Assembly (NCBI RefSeq): GCF_902729405.1
Contig: NZ_LR746496.1
Coordinates: 3,596,001 to 3,660,000, forward strand
Direction of reading: 5' to 3'
Length of the DNA: 64,000 bases
From: Acididesulfobacillus acetoxydans
GTDB taxonomy: Bacteria > Bacillota > Desulfitobacteriia > Desulfitobacteriales > Desulfitobacteriaceae
The stretch's first letter is position 1. The number at the start of each line of letters is the position of its first letter. The notes beneath the pieces were generated by a model. The model made no database searches and had not been told where the DNA came from. It worked only from the letters and a program-made list of their open reading frames with translations. The position numbers and the translations under genes were made by a program. This document shows positions 8,699 through 18,300 of the stretch, in pieces.

Positions 8699-9982
8699 AT
8701 GTCTCGACATGGCAGGTTAGTTATCGCCTTACTGTTTTTTTTAGGGGTTATTAACTTCGCTGATAAAGCAGTTATTGGATTCGCAGCCGTTCCGATTATG
8801 AAGGAATTCCATATTACGCCAGGACAATGGGGTTGGGTTGGAAGTGGGTTTTATTGGCTCTTTTCTTTATCGGCAATTATTTTTGGTGGACTTTCGGATC
8901 GGGTGGGCACAAAAAAGGTTCTTACAGGATTGAGTGTCGTATGGGCAGCAGTCCAGTTTGCGACCTTGTTTACCTTTAGCGTGCCGTTTCTGGTTGCTAC
9001 GAGAATTATGCTTGGGGCTGGAGAAGGTCCATCATACGGCGTATCTTTGCATGCGGCGGCAAAATGGTTACCACCCGAGCAACGTGGATTTGGCTATTCG
9101 CTTATGTCAATTGGTGGGGCAGTCGGCCCAGCCTTGCTGGCACCGGTTCTGATCGCATTGATTGTCAATTTGGGATGGCGTTGGGCTTTTGCTTTATTGG
9201 GCGTTGTCGGATTGGTCTGGCTCCTGATTTGGCTCATTTTTGCCAAGGAAAGTCCGGATCAACAGCAGATGAATGTTCCCGAAACGCAGATATCTCATGG
9301 GCGCACATCGTGGTCTCGTGCACTGCCTATTATCCGTTCCCGTAATTTTATCTTCTCGGTTTTTGCTGGATTCGCGGGATACTGGGGCGTGACAATGCTG
9401 GTCGTTTGGACTCCTGCTTATCTTGTTCATGTTCGTCATTTTCAAATGGCCCAGTTAGGACTCTTAGCTGGGTTGCCTTGGCTCACTACGGGTATTGCAC
9501 AGCTTCTTCTTGGCTGGGTATCTGATCATCTTTATCGAAAAACTAAGAATATTAGATTGGCAAGAGTACACCTTAGTGGATCACTACTTTTATTGTCGGC
9601 TATATCTTTCTTTATGGTAACAATTGTGCCGTCGACGGGATTGGCGATTTTGTTTCTTTGTTTGGGTCCGGCTCTCTCTTCATCAGTATTCGGTATCGGC
9701 GGCGCTCTCGTGGCCGAATTAATCGCTCCGGAACATCGCGGTTTGATTCAGGGAATTTTAGTTGGCTTGTCCACGACTGCGGGCCTAATCGCCCCAATCA
9801 TTACGGGAATGGTTATTGGACAAGGAGGCCCGCAAAACGTAATCGTGGGCTATAACCATGCCTTTGGGTTAGCTGCTCTAGTGACTCTGGTTTTAGGAAT
9901 ACTGTTTTGGATTGTCGTTAGACCGCCACAGGTTCTGACAAGCTCAAGAATGCCAAACGAGTTTCCAGATGTGCGATACTAA
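8699..9982 (+). CDS. MFS transporter, anion:cation symporter-like
   Basis: About 427 residues with 12 predicted membrane segments. The N-terminal half has the MFS signature loop (GGLSDRVGTKKVL) and NFADKAVIGFAAVPIMKEF, resembling ACS-family carboxylate/sugar-acid permeases. GGAGG at 8684-8688 is 10 nt from the ATG at 8699; a TTG at 8693 is a poorer choice. It lies 150 bp after the CoA-transferase and just before a second, unrelated transporter, so it probably imports the acid processed by this cluster. Substrate cannot be read from sequence. Confidence 0.8.
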   Translation: MSRHGRLVIALLFFLGVINFADKAVIGFAAVPIMKEFHITPGQWGWVGSGFYWLFSLSAIIFGGLSDRVGTKKVLTGLSVVWAAVQFATLFTFSVPFLVATRIMLGAGEGPSYGVSLHAAAKWLPPEQRGFGYSLMSIGGAVGPALLAPVLIALIVNLGWRWAFALLGVVGLVWLLIWLIFAKESPDQQQMNVPETQISHGRTSWSRALPIIRSRNFIFSVFAGFAGYWGVTMLVVWTPAYLVHVRHFQMAQLGLLAGLPWLTTGIAQLLLGWVSDHLYRKTKNIRLARVHLSGSLLLLSAISFFMVTIVPSTGLAILFLCLGPALSSSVFGIGGALVAELIAPEHRGLIQGILVGLSTTAGLIAPIITGMVIGQGGPQNVIVGYNHAFGLAALVTLVLGILFWIVVRPPQVLTSSRMPNEFPDVRY

Positions 9983-10000
9983 AGCAAAGGAAGAATAACA

Positions 10001-11419
10001 GTGGAGCAAGAAAAAAGTTTCGGTATACGGGTCAGCAAACAAGCATTTTTTCAGTCCTTGTTTATTTTACTGGGTACGATGCTGCTAGCGGGGCTTTTAA
10101 CCCTCATCATTCCACCCGGTTCCTTTGACCGGGAAACAGTGAGAGGTATTCAAACCATCGTTCCCAATTCCTTTCATTATACAGCCGATTCTTATTCCTA
10201 CCCTGTTTACCGTTGGTTTACCGCACCGATTGAGGTGTTTTTCTCCGCACATGCACCGACAGTAATCATGATTATTCTCTTTATTCTCTTTGTGGGTGGC
10301 TCCTTTGCCATTCTTGATGCTACCCGGGTTTTTGAAAGCCTGATAGGATCTATTAGCCAGCGGTTTATGCACGCGAGATACCGGTTTATTGCTATCATGA
10401 CGCTCTTCTTCATGATGCTTGGCGCAGTCTTTGGAATATTTGAAGAAGTGCTGCCACTGATTCCTATCATGGTGATGGTAGCCAAACGGCTCGGCTGGAA
10501 TGAACTGATGGGATTGGGGTTAAGCCTATTACCTACCGGATTCGGCTTTTCCGCCGCCATTACCAATCCCTTTACGATTGGAATCGCGCAGAAGCTGGCG
10601 GGGTTACCGCTCTTTTCCGGGATCGCTTACCGGCTCTTCATTTTCGGCGTTATTTACCTCATCGTTATCTTTTTCCTGATTCGTTATGCGAAACAGCTGG
10701 AACGTTCTGATCCTCCAAATAAAACGTTGGAGACTAACAACCCTCCTCTTATACCTTCCGATAATCCAGCAGGACTTTGGGTCATGGGAGTAGGTTTTGT
10801 TCTCCTTCTCATCGTCATGATGATCTTTCCCATCATCGGTTTGGGTGATTATTCCATGCCCCTCATTGCCTTGGGCTTTCTCCTGATTAGCCTTTTGGTG
10901 GGTGTGGTCAATAGGATTCCCATCTCAAAACTCCTCTCAATCTTTTTTCATGGGATCAAGGGGATCGCCCCTTCCATGGTCTTAATCATTCTAGCTATGA
11001 GCGTAGAACAGATTATTGTCTCAGGTCATATTATGGATACGCTTCTCTATAGGGCGTCAGAACAGCTGCACAACTTATCGCCTGTCCTGGCCGGCTTCGG
11101 GATTTATCTCTTCGTTTTTGTTCTTCAATTCTTTATTCATTCTGCATCTGCAAAAGCCTTCCTCGTTATCCCGATCCTCACCCAACTCGGTGATCTGATT
11201 GGGCTTACACATCAGAATGTCGTACTGGCATTTAACTTCGGTGATGGGTTTAGCCATCTGCTATACCCGACCAACCCTGCTTTAATCATCGCCCTCAGTC
11301 TCTCCTCGGTTCGCTTTATGACTTGGTTTCGTTGGACCATAGGAATTCAGGTGATCGTGTTTGTTTTAACGATGTTCTTCTTAGCTTTAGCTGTCTGGTT
11401 CGGATATGGACCATTTTAA
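10001..11419 (+). CDS. YfcC/DcuC-superfamily membrane transporter
   Basis: 472 residues, about 12 hydrophobic segments, with the YfcC-like opening (LIIPPGSFDRE, followed by the PIEVFFSAHAP region) and the conserved GFGFSAAITNPFTIGIAQ and NFGDGFSHLLYPTNPAL blocks of this ion-transporter-superfamily branch. Relatives move C4-dicarboxylates, short peptides or basic amino acids. GTG start, 18 bp after the MFS gene; same operon. Two transporters from different families side by side suggest import of a precursor and export or exchange of a product. Confidence 0.8.
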   Translation: MEQEKSFGIRVSKQAFFQSLFILLGTMLLAGLLTLIIPPGSFDRETVRGIQTIVPNSFHYTADSYSYPVYRWFTAPIEVFFSAHAPTVIMIILFILFVGGSFAILDATRVFESLIGSISQRFMHARYRFIAIMTLFFMMLGAVFGIFEEVLPLIPIMVMVAKRLGWNELMGLGLSLLPTGFGFSAAITNPFTIGIAQKLAGLPLFSGIAYRLFIFGVIYLIVIFFLIRYAKQLERSDPPNKTLETNNPPLIPSDNPAGLWVMGVGFVLLLIVMMIFPIIGLGDYSMPLIALGFLLISLLVGVVNRIPISKLLSIFFHGIKGIAPSMVLIILAMSVEQIIVSGHIMDTLLYRASEQLHNLSPVLAGFGIYLFVFVLQFFIHSASAKAFLVIPILTQLGDLIGLTHQNVVLAFNFGDGFSHLLYPTNPALIIALSLSSVRFMTWFRWTIGIQVIVFVLTMFFLALAVWFGYGPF

Positions 11420-11497
11420 GGAAGTGCCATGTCCGCTGAATTACTGTGAACACATGCCAACTTTCTCCCGCTTCAATGATGAAAGGGATGGTTCTGA

Positions 11498-11845
11498 ATG
11501 AAAACAGCAAGATTACTGGCAGCTATTTTAATGGGTGTTTCCGCCGCTACCCATCTTGTGCAACTAATCGTCATGAATTTTCAGGCTGATGTGCTGGTAG
11601 CCGGTCTGGGTTTTGGATTAATGTATGCTGTCATATCCTTAGGGCTCTTTATAAACTCCAAAGTATTTTATTATATCGGGGCCATTTTACCAACAATAGG
11701 TGGGATGCTGGGAGTTTACCGGTACTTATTCGTCAGACCTAACTGGTTCTCACTGTTAAACGTAGGAATTGATTTGGTTGTAGTACCATCCTGCATTTAT
11801 CTGATCGTGAAACTAAGAACTCTAAATATTGAAAGGAGAAATTAA
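11498..11845 (+). CDS. Small four-helix membrane protein, unknown
   Basis: 115 residues with about four hydrophobic helices (starting MKTARLLAAILMG; loops at VRPNW and a basic C-terminus RTLNIERRN). No family recognised. It sits 2 bp before the C45 acyltransferase start and 78 bp after the YfcC-like transporter, so it is in the same transcript. Possibly an accessory to a transporter or to the enzyme that follows; that is only positional inference. Confidence 0.7.
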   Translation: MKTARLLAAILMGVSAATHLVQLIVMNFQADVLVAGLGFGLMYAVISLGLFINSKVFYYIGAILPTIGGMLGVYRYLFVRPNWFSLLNVGIDLVVVPSCIYLIVKLRTLNIERRN

Positions 11846-11847
11846 TT

Positions 11848-13263
11848 ATGGCTGCGGGGAATGGAGTTTTGGAAGAAAGAGACGGGCTATTGGTACTGCA
11901 CCTTAAAGGATCTTCTTACGAAAGGGGATTTCAACACGGCTCCCTTCTGGCCGAGCAAATCTTTGAAAGTTTCAGCAAAGAGATGACAAAATACTCACTG
12001 ATATACGGCGAAGGCAACGCAGAAGCAGGCATGAAACTACTTCGGGATTCTACCCAATTGATGAAACCCTATGTTACTTCCGACTTGCGCAAAGAAATCC
12101 AAGGCATCACTGACGGGGCCGCTTCAAAAGGCAAAGACATCACCTTTGATGATATCCTCCTTGTGAATTGCGTCAGTAATGTGTTGCTTTTCCCCCACGG
12201 TTTGGCTGATCCCGCTGCAACAACAATGAATGAGCCATTTTCCGATAACTGCAGCGCCTTTGCCGCCTGGGGAAAGGCTACGGCTGATGGCAAACTAATC
12301 TATGGCAAAAATACCGATTTTGGTGTGATGACGCTGCCGGACTTTCCGGTTGTCATGATTAACGAACTCCAAACCGGCTATGCCTCTATCTGCCCTTCTT
12401 TCCCGGGTGCGGTTGCTGTGGCCTCCGGAATGAATGAGGCCGGAATAGCGGTGGGATCTAATTTTTCCGGTTCGAAGAATGCCACGATGCGTGGCACCCC
12501 GGCGTTCTTCCTAGTGCGGGCGATGCTAGACAAAGCTGCTTCAATTGATGATGCTCTAACAATACTGAGCACATTTCCCCGCCAGCGAGGAATGAACTTT
12601 ATTATCGCTGATGGGAAAGCCAAGGACGCCGTTGTTGTTGAGGTAACCGGGACAGAGTTGGCAGTCCGGCGCGGACAAAAAGACACCATTTATGCAACCA
12701 ACCACTTTAATTGTTATCCCGGCTGGCAAGGATACAGCGGATACAACATGGTAGCAGGCCAGGCCACTGCGTATAAGCTAAACGATATCAGCACGATTGA
12801 AAGATGGCAAGAAAGTATAAAACAGGCGGATCCCTCATCGTTTGCCCGCTATGAACGGCTTCATGACCTGTTGGCGAAAAATCATGGCGAAATCGATATT
12901 GCCAAGGCAATCAGCATCATGAGTGACCGGTTCGACATGGTGTCCGACAGGCTCTTAGGATGGGATGAGTATGGACATGCTATCTGTCAACTGGGAGCTC
13001 AAGTAACCATAGCTTCAAGCGTCAAATATTACCGGAGCGACCAAGTTGGAGCCATTACTGACCAGCATATAACCTGGTCTTCTGAAATCGGAGACCCGGA
13101 AGAGCTGCTTATATGGATCGCGATTGGGAATCGTCCAGCCCAGCGGGGGAAATATATCCTCTTTGATTTGAAAAAAGAGATTCCCTCGGTAAAATACCAG
13201 TTGGAAAAATACTATCAACGATCCACCGCGAAAAGCCCGCTAGAGTTGCTGAACCAAAAGTAA
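11848..13263 (+). CDS. C45 family autoproteolytic acyltransferase/hydrolase
   Basis: 471 residues of the acyl-CoA:6-aminopenicillanate acyltransferase-like (peptidase C45, Ntn-hydrolase) family. The presumed nucleophile is Cys135 in DNCSAFAAWG; in the family the chain is cut just before this Cys to expose it. Other family marks: GSSYERGFQHG near the N-terminus and GKNTDFG, GMNEAGIAVGSN after the Cys. These enzymes hydrolyse or transfer acyl groups on amides; many are uncharacterised. Last gene of the CoA-transferase cluster, 2 bp after the small membrane protein. A role in cleaving or forming an N-acyl compound would fit the neighbouring acid transporters and CoA-transferase, but the substrate is unknown. 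Confidence 0.85.
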   Translation: MAAGNGVLEERDGLLVLHLKGSSYERGFQHGSLLAEQIFESFSKEMTKYSLIYGEGNAEAGMKLLRDSTQLMKPYVTSDLRKEIQGITDGAASKGKDITFDDILLVNCVSNVLLFPHGLADPAATTMNEPFSDNCSAFAAWGKATADGKLIYGKNTDFGVMTLPDFPVVMINELQTGYASICPSFPGAVAVASGMNEAGIAVGSNFSGSKNATMRGTPAFFLVRAMLDKAASIDDALTILSTFPRQRGMNFIIADGKAKDAVVVEVTGTELAVRRGQKDTIYATNHFNCYPGWQGYSGYNMVAGQATAYKLNDISTIERWQESIKQADPSSFARYERLHDLLAKNHGEIDIAKAISIMSDRFDMVSDRLLGWDEYGHAICQLGAQVTIASSVKYYRSDQVGAITDQHITWSSEIGDPEELLIWIAIGNRPAQRGKYILFDLKKEIPSVKYQLEKYYQRSTAKSPLELLNQK

Positions 13264-13338
13264 AGGGAAGCATGTCAAGTCAACTCCACAGTCAACTCCA
13301 CAGCCAACTTCAGAGGCCTTTTTCGACCCGAGCAGAAC

Positions 13339-14343
13339 TTAGTTAAATAGTTCTGCTTTGAGTTTCTGCACTGTTTCCAAGGGCACACCGGTTATCTCGG
13401 CAATGTCTTCTAAAGGCAATCCTTTTTTCACTGCGTTTCGGGCTGCTTCCAGCTTACCTTCCAGCTTACCTTCCAGCTTGCCTTCTAATATACCTTCTTG
13501 CTTAGCTTTTTCTACCTCAATAGGATTGTACAGGAGTCTAGTCATGCTCAGCACCTCCTCATTTAGCTTTTCATCATTCACATATCTGTTGTTTAAGTAC
13601 CGGAAGAGTTCTTCATTCGCTAAGAGTATTTTGTGCAGGTCCCCTCCGTCTATTTCCTCAACTTTAAAAAGTCTGGCTGCTTCATGAGCCATTTCTTCCA
13701 CGATCTGTTGGGCTTTCTCGATTAATTCTCTGAGTTCTTGTTCTGTGTGGGTCTTTCTCAGTTTTATTCTTTCCATCTGATAGCGTAACTTAAATACCTG
13801 TAATGGCAATAGTGGATAGAGTTTTTGTTCTAAGATCTCTTCTTTACCATATTCCCAGTATTTCATGACCGGTACTCGGTATTTTACTTCCTGTCCATCG
13901 GGAAATATCAGTCTCAGTCTTAGTTCATCTTTAATGCTTGGATTTTGTTCGATGAAGATTACCAACTGTTTGGAGATGTAGAATATCGTTTCTTCTTGGT
14001 CTCCAACGCCTTGGGCTATTTCTTTGGCTTTGCTGATTCCGTATTCTAACATTCTGATGACCATGCTGTCATCGTTGAGTGTCTGTATCTCTACGTGATA
14101 ATGATTAGATTGGTCAGCATCGCTAAGTTTAAGAAAGATGTCTCCTCTGAGAATATTATACGCATCGTCAACGAATTCATTGCTGCCAAAGCTTACTTCG
14201 GTGGCTTCTGCTGCATAGTTTTCTTTGAACAGGCTGTTTAACATGTTGATCAGAACTTTGTTCGATACTGTGAACAGCGATTTTAGTATTTCGTCCAGTT
14301 TTATCCGATCAGAGTTTGCGTCCTTTTGGGGCAAGTTGCTCAC
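13339..14343 (-). CDS. Rpn/PD-(D/E)XK nuclease family protein (putative transposase-like)
   Basis: 334 residues. The Rpn family of recombination-promoting nucleases keeps the active site GDI (Asp68) followed by HVEIQT (Glu85, Gln87), both visible. The C-terminus has a tandem EGKL stretch followed by a helix-turn-helix-like tail (LEDIAEITGVPLETVQKLKAEL), as is common in this family. The 12-bp DNA repeats beneath the EGKL stretch could change copy number. Convergent with the C45 gene and divergent from the TetR gene. Likely a solitary, horizontally spread gene. Confidence 0.85.
   Translation of the reverse strand: MSNLPQKDANSDRIKLDEILKSLFTVSNKVLINMLNSLFKENYAAEATEVSFGSNEFVDDAYNILRGDIFLKLSDADQSNHYHVEIQTLNDDSMVIRMLEYGISKAKEIAQGVGDQEETIFYISKQLVIFIEQNPSIKDELRLRLIFPDGQEVKYRVPVMKYWEYGKEEILEQKLYPLLPLQVFKLRYQMERIKLRKTHTEQELRELIEKAQQIVEEMAHEAARLFKVEEIDGGDLHKILLANEELFRYLNNRYVNDEKLNEEVLSMTRLLYNPIEVEKAKQEGILEGKLEGKLEGKLEAARNAVKKGLPLEDIAEITGVPLETVQKLKAELFN
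13447..13494. repeat. 12-bp tandem repeats inside the Rpn-family gene
   Basis: Four 12-bp units (TTCCAGCTTACC type); the first three near identical, the fourth degenerate. They encode the EGKL stretch in the nuclease gene, so gain or loss of a unit stays in frame. Confidence 0.85.
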
Positions 14344-14451
14344 CTACCTTCTGTGAATATTATACAATAGACTGCGATCGATAACTACTCCTCAGGACAA
14401 AGGACTTCGGTACCTCCACGTCCTTAGGATTGAGAATATTCGCAAAACCAC

Positions 14452-14504
14452 TTGACAAAGACCTCCTCCCCCTGATAAACTTAACACTGTAAAGTTTTAA
14501 AGGT
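14452..14504 (+). promoter_or_regulatory. tetR promoter with overlapping palindrome
   Basis: TTGACA (14452-14457), 17-bp spacer, ATAAAC (14475-14480). An inverted repeat AAACTT-N9-AAGTTT (14477-14497) covers the -10/+1 region and precedes an AGGTGG ribosome site. The position is typical for TetR autorepression and possibly for control of the downstream operon. Confidence 0.6.
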
Positions 14505-14515
14505 GGTCGACAACT

Positions 14516-15178
14516 ATGCGCACAAAAAGGCCGGAATGGCAGGTTGAGCAGACGCGAGACAAGATCCGACAGGCTGCATTGGAACTTTTTCGACTCCAGG
14601 GGTTTCAGGAGGTGACGATGCGTAAAATTGCCCGGCAGGCTGGGTTTTCCCCGACGGCAATCTATCTTTATTATCCGGCAAAAGATGCTTTGTACTTGGA
14701 AATTCTGAAAGACGGGTTTGAAATTTTGTTTCGCCTTCTGCAGACCGGCACAGACCCGATATTGCCGCCGCTGGAAAGAATTCAGCGTTATACCCAGACC
14801 TACTTAAAATTCAGCCAGGAATACGCCAATTATTATGATCTAATGTTTTCTTATCCAGTGCCCAAGTATTTGGATTATGTGGGAACAGAGATGGAATATT
14901 TAGCCTGGGAAGAAAAAAGGATAGCCCTGCAAGACCTGGAACTGCTTCAAACGGCATTAAGAGAAGCCCAAGCTCGCCAAGTCCTCAGAGCTGATTTAGA
15001 AGCAGTCTATATGGCGAACACCTTATTAAGTCTCTGTCACGGCATGATTTCCTTGCACCGTTCGCATATATGGTCTGAACTGAATACATCTCTAACCGAA
15101 CTCTATCATCAGGCAGTGGAAAACTTCCTGTCCGGCTTGATGGAGCGGCGGCTTTCAGAATCGCATCCCATCGAATAG
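14516..15178 (+). CDS. TetR/AcrR family regulator
   Basis: 220 residues. N-terminal helix-turn-helix at about residues 12-60 (IRQAALELFRLQGFQEVTMR, then ARQAGFSPTAIYLYYPAKDALY). The C-terminal ligand domain is divergent, as usual. It is 120 bp upstream of the glycyl radical enzyme gene on the same strand and has its own promoter with a palindrome, so it probably senses the substrate of the module and represses it. Ligand unknown. Confidence 0.9.
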   Translation: MRTKRPEWQVEQTRDKIRQAALELFRLQGFQEVTMRKIARQAGFSPTAIYLYYPAKDALYLEILKDGFEILFRLLQTGTDPILPPLERIQRYTQTYLKFSQEYANYYDLMFSYPVPKYLDYVGTEMEYLAWEEKRIALQDLELLQTALREAQARQVLRADLEAVYMANTLLSLCHGMISLHRSHIWSELNTSLTELYHQAVENFLSGLMERRLSESHPIE

Positions 15179-15301
15179 AACCCAGGCAGAGCAACGCCGC
15201 CTGTTAAATGCTCCGCGTAGGCCCGGGTGAAACGGGGTAGAGCAATGTCAAAAGGACAAACGCGTAATGCATTGTTTTTCTGGTAAAGGGGGGGATCCGT
15301 G

Positions 15302-18300
15302 ATGTATCAAGCGCTGGATGTTCTGGGCGCTCGTCTGGCAGGGAGTGCCATGCTGAGGCTGATGTCTCTTTCTTTTCGTCTGGATCCGGCGTTGCGACGC
15401 AACCTGGTTGACGGCAAGAAAGGCTTGTACGACTATGTTTTCAATGCCCGGTTGTTGTTCCGGACTCGGGATGATTCTGTTCTGATTCATGTTGAGTTCA
15501 AAGAGGGAAAAATGCAGGTGGGCCGAGGTCGGATTGAGCGTCCGGATTTAACCCTGACTTTTAAATCTCCTCAAACCTTGCGCAAGCTTTTTTCTCCCTT
15601 CAATCCGGGGGATCCCTTGATCATGATGTTAGAGAACGAACTTTCCGCTGAGGGAAATATGATATTTCTCGCCCGATTCGGACATCTGGGGAAAGAAATC
15701 TCCACGGGTAAGAAAAAACGACGTCGGCTGGCCCATGCCGGCCCCGTGCCACTATCGGAGGTCGGCACAACGCCACCCTCAGGTGCAACCTACAATCCCG
15801 AGTCCAAAGCGAAACCCTTTTGGCCCATGCAGCCACCCGGGGCAGCAGCACCAACCAGCAATTCCAGACTCAATGAGGCACCGATTCGGCAAGCAACCCT
15901 CATATCCAGCCCCCATGACCAAGTTGGGGTACTGTCCGAACCGTTTCTCAGCCGTTACACCTTGGAGGACTTTCCCCGCCTCAAGTTTATCCGTCAGAGG
16001 CTTAACGATAACCCCGGAGAAATCTGCAGCGAGAGACCCCGCCTACTCACGGAGTATTTTCTCCAGGCCGGCTTCGAACGGGATGCTTCCGGACGGGAAC
16101 GGGATCCGGAACTGCGTCAGGCCGAAGCCTTAAACCATATTTTGACACACCGCCAGGCGGTTATCCACGATTGGGATATTTTAGCGGGAACGAGCACCAC
16201 GAAAGAGGTCGGCGTTCTGCTCTACCCGGAATTTGGTGCGGGTCTTCTCTGGCCGGAACTTCTGACGATTGATGAACGCAAACTTAATCCGTACCGAATA
16301 ACCGTGGAAGATATTGATATCCTCAACGATCTCATCTTTCCCTTCTGGAGCGAACGTAATGTCATGGAATACACTCGGGCCCACTATGGTAATCCGAGTT
16401 GCCAACAGCTCAATGACCGCTGGGTGCTTTATTTTTCCTGGAAACCGCATGCGGTATCCCATACTATTCCCGATTTCCCCACTATTCTCCGGCGTGGGCT
16501 TTTGGATCTCATGCGCGAAGCACAGGAAATGGAGGCCAGTGCCCAAACGGAAAAAGAACGTACCTTCTATCTCGCTTTACAGATTGCTCAGGAGGGGGTT
16601 CTGGCCTATACGGCACATTTGCGGGAAAAAGTGCAAGAGATGGCCGCCCAACTTACGCCAAGGGAATCGGCGCCAGAGCAGCGCCGTAAGCAAGAGTTAC
16701 TGGACATGGCGGAGGTTTTGGCCAGGGTTCCGGCTTATCCGGCCCGCACGCTGAAGGAAGCGGTCAACGCCATCTGGCTCTGTTGGGTCTCGCTTCATAT
16801 GGAGAATATGAATGCCGGACTCTCTTTGGGCCGTCTCGATCAATGGTTACAGCCCTATTTTCTGCAGGATATCGCCCGTGCCCAAAGCGAAGAAGAAAAG
16901 GAAAAAATTATTTACCGGAGCATTGAGTCAGTCGGAGCCTTGTTCTTGAAATGTGCCGATCATCTTCCGGCTTCCCCGGACATCGGCAACCGTTTATTCG
17001 GCGGCAGTTCTTCCGACCAAGCTCTAACCCTCGGCGGGGTAACTCCGAGCGGAGAGAGTGCGGTTTGTGATATGACCTACATTTTTCTCAAGGTTACGGA
17101 AATGCTCACCCTGCGCGATCCGAATGTGAACGCCCGCTACTATCCAGGCGTCAACTCACCGGAGTACCTCAAACGCCTGATCGAGGTGAACCGCATCACC
17201 GCAGCCACACCTTCCCTGCATAATGATGCAGCCATCATTCCCGCCATGCTGCAACAAGGATTCAGTTTGGAGGATGCGCGAGACTGGGCTGCCACGGGAT
17301 GTGTGGAACCGACCAGTGCCGGCCGCCATTTTGGGCACACGAATAGCATGCTGCTTAATACAGTGGCTCCGCTGGAGATGGCCCTGCATAACGGCTTTCA
17401 TCCTCTCCTGGGCGAACAGGTGGGACCCGAAACCGGCGATCCGTCCCTTCCCGGAACTTTTCCCACATTTGCCTCTTTTAAAGAAGCCTACAAGCTGCAA
17501 TTGAGTTTTCTAATTAGTCAGGCTATTGAGTATAATAACCTTTTGGGAAAATCCCATCAGTATCTCCATCCGACCCCTCTATTGTCTTCCTTCATCCAAG
17601 GCCCCATAGAGAAAGGAAAAGACGTTATTGAAGGAGGTGCCCGCTATAACTCTTCCGGTGCCGCTCTCGTCTCCATTACGGATGTGGTTGATAGTCTGAT
17701 GGTCATTCGGAATTTGATCTATGAGGCAGAAACGGTCAGCTGGACCATTTTATTGGCTGCTCTAGCCGCAGACTTCAAGGGTTATGAAACCCTTCATGCC
17801 CTAATTCTCTCCAAAATACCTAAGTTCGGCACAGAAGCCGAACAACCACGCCAACTCGCCCAAGAACTGATCGACTTCATCTATGCTGAATATCAAAGCC
17901 ACGAAAACTACCGTGGCGGCAAGTACACCAGTGGTTTCTGGAGCATGTCCAACCATGTGGCTTTCGGCACGCTCTCGGGAGCGATTCCTTCCGGACGGCG
18001 GAAAGGACAGCCTTTTACACCGGGAATCACCCCTTCGCCGGGGGTTGGCGATCAACTCCTAGACAACATGCAGACCGTTGCCTCGCTTAAAGCTGAAATG
18101 ATGCCCAACAACATCGCTTTTAACGTAAAAATTGCCCCCGGTCCTCAAGATACGCATGCCCTGTTTGTCGAGCGGGTTGCTGCCTATACCCAAACCTATT
18201 TTGAACTCGGCGGTATGCAGCTTCAGTTTAATATTGTAACGACCGAAACCCTCAAAGACGCCATGGCTCATCCCGAGAACTACCGCTGGTTGCTGGTACG

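Noticed and set aside
13279-13310. Two 12-bp GTCAACTCCACA copies after the C45 gene
   Set aside because: Only two short copies in a gap; no sign of function or of a terminator.
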